A stretch of 50,546 nucleotides of DNA from an uncultured Paracoccaceae bacterium (GTDB taxonomy: Bacteria > Pseudomonadota > Alphaproteobacteria > Rhodobacterales > Rhodobacteraceae), in the NCBI GenBank assembly GCA_947311485.1, contig CAMZLM010000081.1, positions 1 to 50,546 of the forward strand, given 5' to 3'. The position numbers were made by a program, and so were the translations under genes. Below, one piece after another: positions 37,145 through 46,477 of this stretch (positions are counted from its first letter, which is position 1; each line of letters begins with the position of its first letter). Under the pieces are notes generated by a model. The model did not search any database and had not been told where the DNA came from. It worked only from the letters and a program-made list of their open reading frames with translations.

Positions 37145-39054
37145 GGGGTGGCCTCGAATATGGCGGCAAGCTGGGCGGGAGAAAACGGTTTGGACAGCAC
37201 GCGGAAACGGGCTTCGGCGGCTTGCCGGTTTGGATCGCTACGCGGCAGGCCGGTCATCAGGGTGGCGGGAACATTCAGGCCGTTTGCTTGCATGCGGGTC
37301 ATCAGATCGGTGCCGGTGGTGCCGTCATTCAACATAATGTCCGATAAAACATGGCTAATGCCGGGGACTTGGGACAGGGCCAGGGCTTCGGTGCTGTTGT
37401 CGGCCTCCAGCACTGTATGACCCAGATCGCGTAGCATGTTTCGGACGGATTCGCGAATTTCGGGGATGTCCTCGACCAACAGCACCAACCCGGGTTTTTG
37501 CACGGTTTGTGCAGGACGTAGCGGCAACTGGACGGTTACCCGCGCGCCGCGTTTGCCGTTGGCAATGCGCACCCGCCCGCCGGAAAGTTGGGCGAAATCG
37601 TAAATCATGGTCAGGCCAAGGCCGGAGCCGTCCTTGGCCTTGGTGGTGAAAAAAGGATCCAGCGCACATTCGAGCGCCTCGGCGCTAAAGCCGGTGCCGG
37701 TGTCCGTTGCCTGAATTTCCAGCCATGTATTCCCGCGTTTGCGCGCGGTCAGGGTGATTTCGCCTGTGCCGTCAATGGCGTCGCGGGCGTTCAGGATCAT
37801 GTTGATCATGGCATCCTGCAAAAAACCCTGATCGAGCAAGACCGGATGATCCACGTCCCGATTGACCAGCGTCAAGGTAATGTCCGGTGGTAGGGTGGGT
37901 TCCGCCAAGGCACGCACGGCGTCAAACAGATCGTCTATTTTACCGGCACTGACGGCCAGATCACGGCGTGCGGACACATCGGAGAGCCGGTCGAGCAAAT
38001 CGCCCCCGCGCAGGGCGGCGGCTTTGGTGGTTTGCACGGCTTTTCGGGCGGCGTCGGGCAGGTCGGGGATACGTTCGATCTGGCTTTGCAATCCCATGAT
38101 GATCGTCAAAAGGTTGGAGAAATCATGCGCCAGACCGCTGGCCAGTTGCGCTGCAAGTTCACGTTTTCGGGTCTGCATCAGCACGGCGCGGGCCTGTGCC
38201 TCGGCGGTGATATCCATGGACAGGACATAGGCCCCGACGATGTTACCATCCTGTGCCTCGTCCGGTGTAAAAGCCACCCGAATACGGCGCGCGCCGTCGC
38301 CCATATCGAATTCAAACACTGACGGTTCTCCGGCAAAGGCCATGTCCAGATAGGGTTTTATTTTTGCATAGGCCTCTGCCCCCAAAGCCTGTTTTGCGGT
38401 CAGGCCCAGAATGTCAATCGGGCGGTTGGAGATGACTTCGCGCAGACGGCGGTTGGAATAGGTATAGACCTCGTCCCGCCCCAGATGCGCAATATGGGCC
38501 GGTGTCATTTCCGTGGTCATACGGGTGCGTTCTTCGGATTCGGTCAGTTGGCGTTTGGCCTCTTCCAATGCGGAAATCGTGGCTGCCAGTTCGCGGTTCG
38601 TCTGGGTGAGCTGTTCGGAGCGGCGCAACAATTGATCGGACAGTTTGGCTGAATGGGACCGCAGCAGTTGTTCGTGTTCCTTGATCGCGGTGATATCGGT
38701 GTATACCGAAACCCAGCCGCCTTGGCGCAGGGGGCTGCCTTCGATTGAAATCCAGCGCCCGTTGGAACGTTGGCGTTCAACATAGTGGGGTTCAAACGCC
38801 AAGGCCTGTTCGATCTTTTGGCGGACAAATTCGTCCAGATCCGCCACATCGCCGTATTCGCCATTTTCGGCCAGATAGCGGATGGTGGTGTCAAATGGCG
38901 CGCCATCGGCGACACACCAATCCGGCAGGTTGAATAATTCCTGAAACCGCCGGTTGGATACGGTCAGATGCAAATTGCTGTCGTAAATCGACAGGGCTTG
39001 CTGAATCAAATTCAGCCCCGAGCGCATCATTTCCTGATTTGAGTTTGTGTTCAT
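37141..39054 (-). CDS. Hybrid sensor histidine kinase/response regulator (PAS, PAS, HisKA, HATPase, REC), no TM
   Basis: N-terminal PAS_7-like 'LNLIQQALSIYDSNLHLTVSNRRFQELFNLP', H-box 'ELAAQLASGLAHDFSNLLTIIMG', 'GSGLGLTMIYDFAQ', C-terminal REC 'LVLLVEDIPEIRE...HVLSDIML'. Confidence 0.9.
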   Translation of the reverse strand: MNTNSNQEMMRSGLNLIQQALSIYDSNLHLTVSNRRFQELFNLPDWCVADGAPFDTTIRYLAENGEYGDVADLDEFVRQKIEQALAFEPHYVERQRSNGRWISIEGSPLRQGGWVSVYTDITAIKEHEQLLRSHSAKLSDQLLRRSEQLTQTNRELAATISALEEAKRQLTESEERTRMTTEMTPAHIAHLGRDEVYTYSNRRLREVISNRPIDILGLTAKQALGAEAYAKIKPYLDMAFAGEPSVFEFDMGDGARRIRVAFTPDEAQDGNIVGAYVLSMDITAEAQARAVLMQTRKRELAAQLASGLAHDFSNLLTIIMGLQSQIERIPDLPDAARKAVQTTKAAALRGGDLLDRLSDVSARRDLAVSAGKIDDLFDAVRALAEPTLPPDITLTLVNRDVDHPVLLDQGFLQDAMINMILNARDAIDGTGEITLTARKRGNTWLEIQATDTGTGFSAEALECALDPFFTTKAKDGSGLGLTMIYDFAQLSGGRVRIANGKRGARVTVQLPLRPAQTVQKPGLVLLVEDIPEIRESVRNMLRDLGHTVLEADNSTEALALSQVPGISHVLSDIMLNDGTTGTDLMTRMQANGLNVPATLMTGLPRSDPNRQAAEARFRVLSKPFSPAQLAAIFEATP

Positions 39055-39240
39055 GACTTATCGCTAACACCGTCGGCCCCGGTTATTCCAGAGAGAATTG
39101 CCATTGTTACAATTTGATACATTCCAGAAAAACTTGCGAATAAATTGACGGCGAGTGTGCAAATCGACCTAATGGGCGAGGGAATCACCTTTTGCGTGAT
39201 TGCTGTCGGTGATTTGCCGACATAACGGGAGGAATACTGC

Positions 39241-41214
39241 GTGACAAATGCTGCTGTGCTGGACACGTCTCTGGATACGTTTCCAAAACTGTTGGTGCGC
39301 AACAGCACCAAATTTGCCAATCGGCCTGCGTATCGCGAAAAAGAATATGGTATCTGGCAGAGCTGGACCTGGGCCGAGGTGCGCAAACAGGTCGAAGCCC
39401 TGGCGCTCGGGTTTCTGGATCTGGGGATGGAGCCGGGCGACCATGTGGCCATTGTCGGCCGCAACAGACCACATTTTTACTGGGCGATGATGGCGGCACA
39501 ATACGTAGGTGCGGTGCCGGTGCCGGTGTATCAGGATGCCGTCGCCGAAGAGATGGCCTATGTGCTGGATCATTGCAACGCGCGGTTCGCGATTGTCGAA
39601 GATCAGGAGCAGGTGGATAAGATCCTGGAGATCGAGGATAAAATTCCCGGTCTGAAACATGTGGTTTATGTGGATAAGCGCGGGTTGCGCAAATATGACC
39701 ACACCACGTTGCATGCCTATACAACAGTGCAGGAAACCGGCCGCGTCAAGCGTGATGAGCATCAACCGGAACTGGATCGGCGGGTGAATGCGGCAACCAC
39801 GGATGACACCTGTGTCATGCTCTATACCTCCGGTACCACAGGGCGGCCCAAAGGTGTTGTGATGTCCCATTACAACATGTTGATGACCGCGAAAAATTCG
39901 TGCGAGTTTGACAATCTGAATGAAACGGATTCGGTGCTGGCCTATCTGCCAATGGCGTGGATCGGGGATTTCATTTTCTCCATGGCGCAATCCAATTGGG
40001 CCGGTTTCTGTGTGGCCTGTCCGGAGAGTGCCGAAACCATGCAGGCGGATCTGCGCGAAATCGGGCCGACCTATTTCTTTGCCCCGCCGCGGTTCTTTGA
40101 GGGGTTGCTCACCAATGTGATGATCCGCATGGAAGACGCCGGGAATTTCAAACGCAAGATGTTCTACAAGTACATGGATCACGCCAAAAAGGTCGGGCCG
40201 GATTTGCTGGATGGCAAGCCGGTTTCGGCGGCGGACAAGTTGAAATACCAGATCGGCAAGCTGCTGGTTTATGGTCCGTTGTTGAACACGCTCGGCCTGA
40301 GCCGCGTGCGCGTGGGGTATACCGCAGGGGAAGCGATCGGCCCCGAGATTTTCGAATTCTACCGTTCGCTGGGCATCAACCTGAAACAGCTGTACGGCCA
40401 AACCGAGGCCTGCGTGTACATCACCCAGCAACCGGATGGCGAGGTGCGCGCCGATACTGTGGGGATACCAAGTCCGGGTGTCGAAGTGCGCATTGCCGAC
40501 AACGGCGAGGTTTTCTATCGTTCGCCCGGCACCTTTCAGGAATATTACAACAATCCCGAAAGCACGGCCGACACCAAGGACCCCGAAGGTTGGGTCGCGA
40601 CGGGGGATGCGGGGTTTTTCGAGCCTAGCACCGGCCATCTGCGAATTATCGACCGCGCCAAAGATGTGGGGAAAATGTCGGACGGCGGCATGTTTGCGCC
40701 GAAATTTGTGGAAAACAAGCTCAAGTTCTATCCCGATATTCTGGAAACCGTGGTGTTTGGCAACGAGCGCGACAAGTGTACCGCCTTTATCAACATTGAT
40801 CTGTCGGCGGTGGGCAATTGGGCGGAACGCAACAACATTGCCTATGCCTCCTATCAGGAACTGGCGGGGCATCCCAAAGTGCTGGAATCCATCCAGAACC
40901 ACGTTGAGGCCGTTAACAAATCTGTGGCTGAGGACGAAATGCTGTCCGGTTGCCAGATCCACCGTTTTCTGATCCTGCACAAGGAACTGGACGCGGATGA
41001 CGGCGAATTGACCCGCACCCGCAAGGTGCGCCGCAAGGTGATCGAGGAGAAATTCAAAGTGTTGATTGACGGGCTGTATGACGGCTCCAAAGAGGTCTTT
41101 GTCGAAACCGAAGTCACCTATGAAGACGGGCGTAAAGGCTCGATTTCCGCAACACTGGAATTGCGCGACGCGGCGGTGGTGCCGGTCAAGGCCAAGAAGG
41201 ACGTGGCAGCATGA
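39241..41214 (+). CDS. AMP-dependent acyl-CoA synthetase/ligase
   Basis: 'MLYTSGTTGRPKGVVMSHYNML', 'LYGQTEACVYI'; GTG start. Confidence 0.9.
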   Translation: MTNAAVLDTSLDTFPKLLVRNSTKFANRPAYREKEYGIWQSWTWAEVRKQVEALALGFLDLGMEPGDHVAIVGRNRPHFYWAMMAAQYVGAVPVPVYQDAVAEEMAYVLDHCNARFAIVEDQEQVDKILEIEDKIPGLKHVVYVDKRGLRKYDHTTLHAYTTVQETGRVKRDEHQPELDRRVNAATTDDTCVMLYTSGTTGRPKGVVMSHYNMLMTAKNSCEFDNLNETDSVLAYLPMAWIGDFIFSMAQSNWAGFCVACPESAETMQADLREIGPTYFFAPPRFFEGLLTNVMIRMEDAGNFKRKMFYKYMDHAKKVGPDLLDGKPVSAADKLKYQIGKLLVYGPLLNTLGLSRVRVGYTAGEAIGPEIFEFYRSLGINLKQLYGQTEACVYITQQPDGEVRADTVGIPSPGVEVRIADNGEVFYRSPGTFQEYYNNPESTADTKDPEGWVATGDAGFFEPSTGHLRIIDRAKDVGKMSDGGMFAPKFVENKLKFYPDILETVVFGNERDKCTAFINIDLSAVGNWAERNNIAYASYQELAGHPKVLESIQNHVEAVNKSVAEDEMLSGCQIHRFLILHKELDADDGELTRTRKVRRKVIEEKFKVLIDGLYDGSKEVFVETEVTYEDGRKGSISATLELRDAAVVPVKAKKDVAA

Positions 41215-42026
41215 GTACCGTTGAAACATACACAACCCCGGACGGGCGCACCATTGGCGCGCCGGTGATGGAGATGAAAAACATCACCCTGCGTTTTGGT
41301 GGTGTGGTGGCGATCAAGGATATTTCCTTTGATATCCGCGAGGGCGAAATCCGCGCGATTATCGGGCCGAACGGGGCCGGAAAATCCTCGATGTTGAACG
41401 TGATGAACGGGTTTTACCATCCACAAGAGGGCGAAGTCTGGTTTCGCGGTAAAATCCGCCCGCCGATGCGTCCGTATCAAATTGCAGGGCAGGGGGTGGC
41501 GCGCACATTCCAGAATATCGCTTTGTTCAAGGGCATGTCGACGCTCGACAACATTATGTGCGGACGTCTGACCCACATGAAGACCGGAATGCTGAGCCAT
41601 ATTCTGTGGAAGGGCAAAGCGGAGCGTGAAGAGGTCGAAGCCCGCGAAAAGGTCGAGAAGATCATCGACTTTCTTGAAATTCAGGCGATCCGCAAGAAAC
41701 CTGTGGGCAGCCTGCCCTATGGGTTGCAAAAACGGGTGGAGCTGGGCCGGGCCTTGGCTGCCGATCCGGAATTGCTGCTGCTGGACGAGCCGATGGCCGG
41801 TATGAACGTCGAGGAAAAAGAGGACATGTCCCGTTTTATTCTGGATGTGAATGATGAATTCGGCACAACAATTGCCCTGATCGAACATGACATGGGGGTG
41901 GTGATGGATATCGCCGACCGGGTTGTGGTGATGGATTACGGCAAGAAAATCGGCGATGGCACACCGGCGGAAGTGCTGGCAAACCAAGACGTGATTGATG
42001 CGTATCTGGGGGTGGATCATGGATAA
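41211..42026 (+). CDS. Branched-chain amino-acid-type ABC transporter ATP-binding protein (LivG-like)
   Basis: Walker A GPNGAGKSS, 'LPYGLQKRVELGRALAADPELLLLDEPMAGMN'. Confidence 0.92.
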   Translation: MSTVETYTTPDGRTIGAPVMEMKNITLRFGGVVAIKDISFDIREGEIRAIIGPNGAGKSSMLNVMNGFYHPQEGEVWFRGKIRPPMRPYQIAGQGVARTFQNIALFKGMSTLDNIMCGRLTHMKTGMLSHILWKGKAEREEVEAREKVEKIIDFLEIQAIRKKPVGSLPYGLQKRVELGRALAADPELLLLDEPMAGMNVEEKEDMSRFILDVNDEFGTTIALIEHDMGVVMDIADRVVVMDYGKKIGDGTPAEVLANQDVIDAYLGVDHG

Positions 42027-42053
42027 GTTTACAATTTTGACGGGGAAAGCCCA

Positions 42054-43052
42054 ATGAGTGCTGAATTCTATTTCGGGGTCGAGGTTTTCCTCAACGGTTT
42101 GATGGCCGGGGTGATGTATTCGCTCGTGGCGCTGGGCTTTGTGCTGATCTTCAAGGCCTCCGGTATTTTCAACTATGCCCAAGGGGTGATGGCGCTGTTT
42201 GCGGCGCTGACGCTGGTGGGGTTCCAGAACGGGCAAATCCCGTTTGCGCATCTGATCAACACGATCTTCGGCACGGAACTGAGCACCTTTGGCTGGACCC
42301 TCCCGGCCTTTGCCGCGATCCTGCTGACGCTGGGTGTGATGATCCTGTTTGCGGTACTGGTGGAAAAACTGGTCTTGAAACATCTGGTTAATCAGGAACC
42401 GATCATTCTGTTTATGGCCACCATCGGGCTGGCCTATTTCATGGAAGGTTTTGGCGATCTGATGTGGGGGTCCGATATCAAAAAACTGGATATCGGCATT
42501 CCACAGGGTGGCAACCGCTGGATCGAAGACCACACGGCCTTTCTTGGCGGGGATAATTTCTATGGCTTTTATATCGATACACTGGATATCTATGCGGCGG
42601 TGATTGCGGCCATTCTGGTGAGCTCTCTGGTGCTGTTTTCCAAATACACCAAAACCGGCCGTGCCCTGCGTGCGGTGGCGGATGACCATCAGGCAGCGTT
42701 GTCCGTTGGCATCAGCCTGCGTACCATCTGGGTTATTGTCTGGGCGATTGCCGGATTTGTGGCCTTGGTTGCTGGCATCATGTGGGGCAGCAAGTCCGGC
42801 GTGCAGTTCTCCCTGTCACTAATCGCGCTCAAGGCTTTGCCGGTGTTGATGCTGGGCGGGTTTACCTCCATCCCCGGCGCGATTGTCGGTGGGCTGATTA
42901 TCGGCGTGGGTGAAAAAATGTTCGAATTCCTGATTGGCGCGCCATTTCTTGGCGGAGCCACGGAAAACTGGTTCGCCTATATGCTGGCACTTATGTTTCT
43001 TGTCTTCAGACCCCAAGGTCTGTTCGGCGAGAAGATTATCGAGAGGGTTTGA
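42054..43052 (+). CDS. ABC transporter permease (LivH-like)
   Basis: 'VEVFLNGLMAGVMYSLVALGFVLIFKASGIFNYAQGVMAL'. Confidence 0.92.
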   Translation: MSAEFYFGVEVFLNGLMAGVMYSLVALGFVLIFKASGIFNYAQGVMALFAALTLVGFQNGQIPFAHLINTIFGTELSTFGWTLPAFAAILLTLGVMILFAVLVEKLVLKHLVNQEPIILFMATIGLAYFMEGFGDLMWGSDIKKLDIGIPQGGNRWIEDHTAFLGGDNFYGFYIDTLDIYAAVIAAILVSSLVLFSKYTKTGRALRAVADDHQAALSVGISLRTIWVIVWAIAGFVALVAGIMWGSKSGVQFSLSLIALKALPVLMLGGFTSIPGAIVGGLIIGVGEKMFEFLIGAPFLGGATENWFAYMLALMFLVFRPQGLFGEKIIERV

Positions 43053-43055
43053 TCC

Positions 43056-44132
43056 ATGTTCTATCGCGAAGCAGGTGATTTCAAAACGACCTATGCCGAA
43101 GACAACCAGACCTTTCCGCTCAAGCTGGACCGGATTGGCTACTATGCCATCCTGTTGGTGGGCTTTCTGGTGGTGCCGTTTGTGATTGACGATTACTGGG
43201 TCAGCGCGGTTTTGCTGCCCTTTCTGATCTATTCGATTGCCACCATCGGGTTGAATATCCTGACGGGTTATTGCGGGCAGGTCAGCCTTGGATCCGGTGG
43301 TTTCATGGCCGTGGGGGCCTATGCCAGCTATAAATTGATGACCAGCTTTCCGGACCTGTCGATGATCATCGTCGTTCTGTTGTCCGGTGCGATTACCGCG
43401 ATGGTGGGAATTGTTTTCGGTTTGCCGAGCCTGCGGATCAAAGGGTTCTATCTGGCGGTGGCGACACTGGCGGCGCAGTTCTTTCTGGTGTGGATGTTCA
43501 ACAAGGTGGAATGGTTTTACAACTACTCCGCCTCCGGCCAGATCAACGCGCCGGAACGTACGGTGTTCGGGTTCAATATTACCGGTGCCGAAGTACAGCC
43601 TTTTGTCGCCTATCTGTTTTGCCTGAGCTTTGTTGTGGTGCTGGCCTGGGCCGCGCGCAATATGACCCGTTCCAATACCGGACGGCGCTGGATGGCTATT
43701 CGGGATATGGATATCGCAGCCGAAATCATCGGGGTGAATCCGCTGGGAGCGAAATTATCGGCCTTTGCGGTAAGTTCCTTTTACATCGGTGTGGCCGGTG
43801 CGTTGTTGTTCAGCGTTTATCTTGGCGCGGCAGAGGTGGGCGAGGCCTTCGGCATTTCCAAATCCTTCTTGCTGCTGTTCATGGTGATCATCGGCGGGCT
43901 GGGATCGATTTTTGGCTCTTTTGCCGGCGCGGCTTTTATGGTGCTGTTTCCGGTGCTGTTGAAGAACATTATGGTGGGGCAGCTGGGCTGGGCCACAGAT
44001 ATTGCCGCACATTTTGAATTCGTGATTGTGGGGGCGCTGATTATCATCTTCTTGATTGTCGAACCCCACGGTTTGGCCGCGCTCTGGCGTGTAACCAAAG
44101 AAAAGCTTCGTCTGTGGCCATTCCCGCATTAG
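43056..44132 (+). CDS. ABC transporter permease (LivM-like)
   Basis: 'YSIATIGLNILTGYCGQVSLGSGGFMAVGAYASY'. Confidence 0.92.
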   Translation: MFYREAGDFKTTYAEDNQTFPLKLDRIGYYAILLVGFLVVPFVIDDYWVSAVLLPFLIYSIATIGLNILTGYCGQVSLGSGGFMAVGAYASYKLMTSFPDLSMIIVVLLSGAITAMVGIVFGLPSLRIKGFYLAVATLAAQFFLVWMFNKVEWFYNYSASGQINAPERTVFGFNITGAEVQPFVAYLFCLSFVVVLAWAARNMTRSNTGRRWMAIRDMDIAAEIIGVNPLGAKLSAFAVSSFYIGVAGALLFSVYLGAAEVGEAFGISKSFLLLFMVIIGGLGSIFGSFAGAAFMVLFPVLLKNIMVGQLGWATDIAAHFEFVIVGALIIIFLIVEPHGLAALWRVTKEKLRLWPFPH

Positions 44133-44150
44133 GGTTGCGCCATACAAATA

Positions 44151-44167
44151 CACCCGATCCTCGGGTG
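44151..44167 (+). other. Small hairpin upstream of the substrate-binding-protein gene
   Basis: CACCCGA-TCC-TCGGGTG, perfect 7-bp stem. Confidence 0.4.
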
Positions 44168-44202
44168 CAACAATTGTCGGATATGTTAGGGAGGAAATTA
44201 AC

Positions 44203-45489
44203 ATGAAACTGACTAAATTTGCAGCAATCGCTGCGGCCGCACTTACTGTGGCAAGCCCGGTGCTGGCGGACCTTGTGTTCCCGTCACTGAGCTATCGTAC
44301 CGGTCCTTATGCGGCAGGCGGCATTCCGTTTGCTGATGGCTATGCGGACTATTTCACGCTGGTGAATGAACGTGACGGCGGCATCGGTGGTGCCAAGGCC
44401 AAGGTTGTCGAATGTGAAACCGGCTATAACACCGAAAAAGGTGTGGAATGCTATGAATCCACCAAAGGCATGGGCGCGCTGGTGTATCAGCCATTGTCCA
44501 CCGGTATTACCTATCAGCTGATCCCGAAAACGGCGGCTGACGGCATCCCTATGCACACCATGGGTTATGGGCGTACGTCTGCTGCCAACGGCAAAGTATT
44601 CCGCAACGTGTTCAACTATCCGGATAACTACTGGAATGGCGCATCCGCGATTGTGAACCACTTGCTGGAAATCAACGGTGGCGACATCAAAGGCAAAAAA
44701 CTGGCGCTGGTGTATCATAACTCTGCCTACGGCAAAGAGCCGATCCGCACGCTGGAAGCGCTGGCTGAAAAGCACGGTTTCAAGTTGACACTGTTGCCTG
44801 TTGACCACCCTGGTCAGGAGCAGAAATCCCAATGGCTGCAAATCCGCCGCGAGCGTCCGGACTATGTGGCGATGTGGGGCTGGGGTGTTATGAACCCGAC
44901 CGCGATTCAGGAAGCCGCAAACATCCGTTTCCCGATGGAAAATTTCATCGGCATCTGGTGGTCCGGTTCTGAAAACGATGTGAAACCTGTAGGCATGGCA
45001 GCAGATGGTTACAAGGCTGTGACCTTCCACAACGTAGGCTCTGACTTCCCGATCTTTGCGGACATTCAGAAATACGTTGTTGACGCTGGCAAAGCTGCCG
45101 GTGCGGGTGACCAGATCGGCACGGTTCTGTATAACCGCGGTTTGTATGCCGCCATGCTCGCGGCTGAAGCCGTGAAAAAGGCACAGGCCATTCACGGCAC
45201 CAAAGACATCAACGCATCCATGATGCGCGATGGCATGGAAGCCTTGGAAATCACCGAAGACATCATGGCTGCGCAAGGCATGCCCGGCTTTGGTCCTTCG
45301 TTCAAGGTTTCCTGTGAAAACCACGGTGGCTCGGGGACTGTTGGTGTTCAGCAGTGGGATGCCAAAGCGGGCAAATGGAACCTGATCTCTGATTTTAAAC
45401 CGACTGACGGCGATGTTATCGGTGCTTTGATCAAGGAAGACTCCATGAAATATGCCACAGAAAACAACATCACCGAAGGCTGCAACTAA
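44203..45489 (+). CDS. ABC transporter substrate-binding protein (type I periplasmic, LivK-like)
   Basis: Signal peptide; 'YRTGPYAAGGIPFADGYADYFTLVNERDGGIGGAKAKVVECETGYNTEKGVECYE'. Confidence 0.9.
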   Translation: MKLTKFAAIAAAALTVASPVLADLVFPSLSYRTGPYAAGGIPFADGYADYFTLVNERDGGIGGAKAKVVECETGYNTEKGVECYESTKGMGALVYQPLSTGITYQLIPKTAADGIPMHTMGYGRTSAANGKVFRNVFNYPDNYWNGASAIVNHLLEINGGDIKGKKLALVYHNSAYGKEPIRTLEALAEKHGFKLTLLPVDHPGQEQKSQWLQIRRERPDYVAMWGWGVMNPTAIQEAANIRFPMENFIGIWWSGSENDVKPVGMAADGYKAVTFHNVGSDFPIFADIQKYVVDAGKAAGAGDQIGTVLYNRGLYAAMLAAEAVKKAQAIHGTKDINASMMRDGMEALEITEDIMAAQGMPGFGPSFKVSCENHGGSGTVGVQQWDAKAGKWNLISDFKPTDGDVIGALIKEDSMKYATENNITEGCN

Positions 45490-45510
45490 GCCTTTGTGAT
45501 CTGAACCTTT

Positions 45511-45533
45511 CTCCGGCCTGCAACGGGCCGGGG
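45511..45533 (+). other. Intercistronic hairpin between the binding-protein gene and livF-like gene
   Basis: CTCCGGCC-TGCAACG-GGCCGGGG: 8-bp stem with one wobble, no T-tract. Confidence 0.45.
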
Positions 45534-45563
45534 AACCCAACCGATAAACCAGAGAATTCTGCC

Positions 45564-46388
45564 ATGCTTGACGCCGCAAAAACCGATACCACACTGTTGG
45601 AAGTCAATAACATCGAGGTGATCTATAATCACGTGATCCTGGTGTTGAAAGGCGTCAGCCTGTCGGTCCCCCAGGGCGGGATCACCGCCTTGCTGGGTGG
45701 CAACGGTGCTGGCAAAACCACAACGCTCAAGGCGATTTCCAACCTTCTGCATTCCGAACGCGGCGAGGTCACCAAAGGGTCGATCCTCTATCGTGGCGAT
45801 GCGGTAGCGGAATTGTCCCCCGCCGAAATGGTGCGGCGCGGCGTGGTTCAAGTGATGGAAGGCCGTCACTGTTTTGAACACCTCACGGTCGAGGAAAACC
45901 TGATGACCGGAGCCTATACCCGCAAGGCAAACCGGGCTGAAATCACCCGTTCGCTGGAAATGGTCTATACCTATTTTCCGCGTTTGAAAGAACGCCGTAA
46001 ATCGCAGGCCGGTTATACATCGGGCGGAGAACAGCAGATGGTGGCGATTGGCCGCGCGCTGATGTCCAATCCGGAAACTGTGCTGCTGGATGAACCGTCC
46101 ATGGGGCTTGCGCCGCAACTGGTCGAGGAAATTTTCCAGATCGTGAAATCCCTGAACGAAAAAGAAGGCGTATCGTTTTTGCTGGCGGAACAGAATACCA
46201 ACGTGGCGCTGCGCTATGCCCATTATGGCTATATTCTGGAATCCGGGCGTGTGGTGATGGATGGCCCTGCCGCCGATTTGCGGGAAAATCCGGATGTGAA
46301 GGAATTCTATCTGGGAATTTCCGATGAAGGCCGGAAATCCTTTCGCGATGTGCGCAGCTATCGGCGCCGTAAACGGTGGCTGAGCTAA
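45564..46388 (+). CDS. ABC transporter ATP-binding protein (LivF-like)
   Basis: Walker A GGNGAGKTT, 'SGGEQQMVAIGRALMSNPETVLLDEPSMGLAP'. Confidence 0.92.
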   Translation: MLDAAKTDTTLLEVNNIEVIYNHVILVLKGVSLSVPQGGITALLGGNGAGKTTTLKAISNLLHSERGEVTKGSILYRGDAVAELSPAEMVRRGVVQVMEGRHCFEHLTVEENLMTGAYTRKANRAEITRSLEMVYTYFPRLKERRKSQAGYTSGGEQQMVAIGRALMSNPETVLLDEPSMGLAPQLVEEIFQIVKSLNEKEGVSFLLAEQNTNVALRYAHYGYILESGRVVMDGPAADLRENPDVKEFYLGISDEGRKSFRDVRSYRRRKRWLS

Positions 46389-46477
46389 GCTACCCATTTG
46401 AATTTTAATATTTTTCCCTGTGGGTCGTATCCACAGAGCGGGAAACGCAACCCTAATAACCCGAAAGGGGCAGGTTC

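Noticed and set aside
39169-41235. 688-aa minus-strand ORF antisense to the acyl-CoA synthetase
   Set aside because: Rich in H/Q/R/F with no recognisable motif, and it mirrors a well-supported AMP-ligase gene. A shadow ORF of codon bias.
41118-42689. 523-aa minus-strand ORF across the LivG/LivH genes
   Set aside because: Antisense to two clear ABC genes, low-complexity H/Q-rich composition, no domain.
44284-45594. 436-aa minus-strand ORF over the SBP gene
   Set aside because: Shadow ORF antisense to a signal-peptide-bearing SBP; no recognisable domain.
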